Below are positions 40,563 through 42,429 of a stretch of 42,429 nt of DNA, in pieces. Each line of letters begins with the position of its first letter. Positions within the stretch are counted from its first letter, which is position 1. This DNA comes from Candidatus Woesearchaeota archaeon (GTDB taxonomy: Archaea; Nanobdellota; Nanobdellia; Woesearchaeales; UBA11576): assembly GCA_016929255.1 (NCBI GenBank), contig JAFGJH010000047.1, forward strand, positions 1 through 42,429, given 5' to 3'. The translations under genes were made by a program, and so were the position numbers. The notes under the pieces are model-generated. The model was not told the origin of the DNA. It was given only the letters and a program-made list of their open reading frames with translations, and made no database searches.

Positions 40563-41464
40563 GGGTTTTGATAACAGGCGGGGCAGGCTTCATAGGAAGC
40601 CACTTGGTCGAGCACTTTCAGAAAGATGCAGATGTTGTGGTATTCGACAATTTTTCTACTGGTTCGAGGAAGAATATCGATGGGTTCAGGTGTTCTGTCG
40701 TAGAAGGTGATGTGGCGGATTTTGATGTGCTGGATAGTGCGATGCGAGGTTGTGATTATGTCTTTCACCTGGCGGCTTTTGTCAGTGTGCCTGGGTCAAT
40801 AAGAAATCCTGAAGCGTGTTTTGCGGTGAATGTTGGCGGAACTGAGAACGTGCTGAAGGTAGCAGTCAAGAATGGGGTGAAGAAAGTGGTCTTCTCAAGC
40901 TCTTGTGCTGTCTATGGTGATTCTTTAGAGCTTCCGAAGAAAGAGTCGATGAAGCCTTCTCCGAAGAGCCCTTACGCAGAGTCGAAGCTGAAGGCAGAAA
41001 AGCTCTTGAACAAGTATCAAAAAGAGGGGAAAGTGGATACTTGCAGCCTCAGGTTCTTCAATGTTTTTGGCCCCAGGCAGGACCTGAAGAGTCAGTATGC
41101 TGCAGTTATTCCCTTATTTATAGAGGCTGCGCTTAAAAACCGGCAGTTGTGCATATTTGGAGACGGGAAGCAGACGCGGGATTTCATTTACGTAAAGGAT
41201 GTCGTGCAGGCCTTAGTCGTTGCTATGGAAAAATTAACAGGAGTATACAATGTGGGGACAGGAGTGGAGACATCGGTTAACCTGCTTGCAGATATCATAT
41301 TGACCATTTCAGGGTCAGCATCGAGAATCGATCATCTGCCTTCAAGGGATGGGGATATAATCAGGTCGTATGGAGATATATCCGAGATATGCTCTGAAGG
41401 ATTTTCGGCAAGGTACTCTCTTGAGGATGGTTTGAAGGATACTATATATTGGATGCGAAAATGA
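40559..41464 (+). CDS. NAD-dependent nucleotide-sugar epimerase (extended SDR)
   Basis: 301-aa Rossmann enzyme of the UDP-glucose 4-epimerase/dehydratase group. GGAGFIGSHL binds NAD; HLAA, SSSCAVYG (catalytic Ser region), and YAESKLKAE (YxxxK) make the active site. LRFFNVFGPRQD and GDGKQTRDFIYVKDVV are typical of UDP-GlcNAc/glucose 4-epimerases. It probably makes sugars for surface glycans or protein glycosylation. Substrate cannot be set from sequence. Coupled by 4-nt overlaps to both neighbours. Confidence 0.92.
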   Translation: MRVLITGGAGFIGSHLVEHFQKDADVVVFDNFSTGSRKNIDGFRCSVVEGDVADFDVLDSAMRGCDYVFHLAAFVSVPGSIRNPEACFAVNVGGTENVLKVAVKNGVKKVVFSSSCAVYGDSLELPKKESMKPSPKSPYAESKLKAEKLLNKYQKEGKVDTCSLRFFNVFGPRQDLKSQYAAVIPLFIEAALKNRQLCIFGDGKQTRDFIYVKDVVQALVVAMEKLTGVYNVGTGVETSVNLLADIILTISGSASRIDHLPSRDGDIIRSYGDISEICSEGFSARYSLEDGLKDTIYWMRK

Positions 41465-42321
41465 ACTTCTTCCTCAAACGATACGCGGAACTTGGGCATG
41501 AAATAGACCCTGGCAATATCCAGTTAAAGAAATCAATAAGGATTAATACTCTGAAGATATCTGAAGAACTGCTGGTCAGCAGGTTGAAGACCAAGAAGGT
41601 GAAGCTCAAGAAGATACCTTTCACTGATTCTGGTTACTGGGTGGAATCTGATTTCGCTTTGAGCTCGACTCCGGAGTATCTTCATGGCTACTATTACATC
41701 CAGGAGGCTGCTTCACAGATGCCTGTGCAGGTCCTGTCTCCTGAGAAAGGAGAGCTTGTCCTTGACATGTGTGCAGCGCCAGGCTCGAAGACCACGCAGC
41801 TTGCGCAGCGCATGAGGAACCAGGGCAGGATAGTGGCGCTTGACAGCAGTGCCCCGCGGCTCTCTGCACTTAAGAACAATCTTGAGCGCTGTGGTGTGAA
41901 GGCCTGCCTTGTCTATCAGAAGGATGCGGCCCATGTGGATGATCTTGGGTTGATGTTTGATAGGATACTCCTTGATGCTCCCTGCTCAGGCAACTTCACG
42001 ACCGATCCTGGCTGGTTTGAGAAGCGCTCTCCTGAAGGGATAAGATTGATGGCCAAGGCCCAGAAGTCCCTCCTACAAGCGGCTGTACGCTGCCTGAGGC
42101 CCGCAGGTACGCTGGTCTACAGCACCTGCTCCCTGGAGCCTGAGGAGGATGAGGCAGTCATTGAGTGGGCTCTGGATGCCCTTCCGGCCAAGCTGGTAGA
42201 AACTGGCCTAAGTGTAGGAGAGCCTGGCCTGACGCCGAAAACAAGGCTGTGCAGGCGGTTCTGGCCTGAAAAGACAGGCACACAAGGCTTCTTTTTGGCC
42301 AAGATTAAATTAAAAGGCTAG
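41461..42321 (+). CDS. NSUN/RsmB-type RNA (cytosine-C5)-methyltransferase
   Basis: 286-aa SAM-dependent m5C methyltransferase acting on tRNA or rRNA. Motifs in order: SIRINTLK and YYIQEAASQMPVQVLSPEKGELVLDMCAAPGSKTTQLA (motif I), IVALDSSAPRLSALKNNLERCG, LLDAPCSGNFTTDPGWF (motif IV catalytic-release Cys), and TLVYSTCSLEPEEDEAVI (motif VI nucleophilic Cys). No PUA domain is attached. The ATG overlaps the epimerase stop (ATGA), so it is chosen over the TTG at 41449. Confidence 0.93.
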   Translation: MNFFLKRYAELGHEIDPGNIQLKKSIRINTLKISEELLVSRLKTKKVKLKKIPFTDSGYWVESDFALSSTPEYLHGYYYIQEAASQMPVQVLSPEKGELVLDMCAAPGSKTTQLAQRMRNQGRIVALDSSAPRLSALKNNLERCGVKACLVYQKDAAHVDDLGLMFDRILLDAPCSGNFTTDPGWFEKRSPEGIRLMAKAQKSLLQAAVRCLRPAGTLVYSTCSLEPEEDEAVIEWALDALPAKLVETGLSVGEPGLTPKTRLCRRFWPEKTGTQGFFLAKIKLKG

Positions 42322-42340
42322 AATTATAAAAGGAGGACAG

Positions 42341-42429
42341 CTTTTGGTGTTTCCCGACCTAAAGGACAGTACAGCACCAAACGTAGGCCTGCTTAACTTC
42401 GGTGTTCGGAATGGGTACCGGTGTAACCA
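42341..42429 (-). rRNA. rrf: 5S ribosomal RNA, 3' portion (cut by window end)
   Basis: The minus strand reads GGTTACACCGGTACCCATTC then CGAACACCGAAGTTAAGC, the universal 5S loop B/C region, and runs to about 42341 with GGGAAACACCAAAAG, the strand that should pair with the missing 5' end. About 89 nt of the usual 115-125 are in the window; the exact 3' end is approximate. Confidence 0.9.

Noticed and set aside
1-42429. CRISPR array, insertion sequence, integrase or prophage
   Set aside because: No regularly spaced direct repeats, transposase or phage genes were found. The only multi-copy repeats are the operator-like elements near 24 kb.

Overview
The window reads as a stretch of a small archaeal chromosome. 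Archaeal markers include FEN1 with a PCNA-binding tail, Sec61-beta, NAC, RNA polymerase subunits D and N, ribosomal protein L18e, an archaeal SRP RNA, intron-bearing tRNAs, and TATA boxes about 25 nt upstream of many starts (often leaderless), mixed with GGTG-type Shine-Dalgarno starts inside operons. A bacterial-type LeuRS, GyrA, a Hanks kinase, a dGTPase-like HD protein and many small helical proteins of unknown family suggest a DPANN lineage, Woesearchaeota/Pacearchaeota-like. The lineage is an inference; no 16S is present.

Layout. 0.2-3.2 kb: FEN1, an EamA-type transporter and a Trm5-type tRNA methyltransferase on the plus strand. 3.2-8.8 kb (mostly minus): a soluble Ser/Thr kinase, a coiled-coil protein with a lamin-tail domain, RNase J, an intron-containing tRNA-Leu(CAA), and an operon of three small helical proteins, two of which share a paralogous domain. 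9-16 kb (plus): a membrane-anchored surface protein, a wHTH protein, ScpB with a long acidic tail, a 52-aa zinc ribbon, GyrA and a THUMP methyltransferase that converges on RNase P RNA. 16.6-18.7 kb: Sec61-beta, NAC, a pair of helical-bundle proteins and a 4-TM protein. 18.9-23.4 kb: tRNA-His with two introns, then the conserved cluster S13-S4-S11-RpoD-tRNA-Leu(GAG)-L18e-L13-S9-RpoN; this tRNA-Leu carries an 85-nt intron in its D-loop.

23.4-25.4 kb: a 0.9-kb non-coding tract with many GGTTCR-type half-sites and two copies of a near-identical perfect palindrome, directly upstream of a coiled-coil/wHTH protein gene. 25.4-32.2 kb: LeuRS, an HD phosphohydrolase, two overlapping HIT proteins with opposite active-site defects, a RelA/SpoT-like protein with a long leader, and SRP RNA. 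32.3-42.4 kb: a wHTH protein, a presenilin-like protease, a COG1325 RNA-binding protein, a nested inverted-repeat element, TrpRS, a HerA-like ATPase, a parvulin-type foldase, an NFACT-N protein lacking its C-terminal domain, a PH-domain membrane protein, an epimerase, an NSUN-type methyltransferase, and a 5S rRNA cut by the window end.

Most of the genes serve translation, RNA processing and genome maintenance. The most unusual items are the non-canonical tRNA introns, the palindrome array beside the coiled-coil/wHTH gene, the three-gene helical operon, the lamin-tail protein, and the 159-bp nested inverted repeat at 34.05-34.21 kb. No CRISPR array, IS element or prophage was seen.
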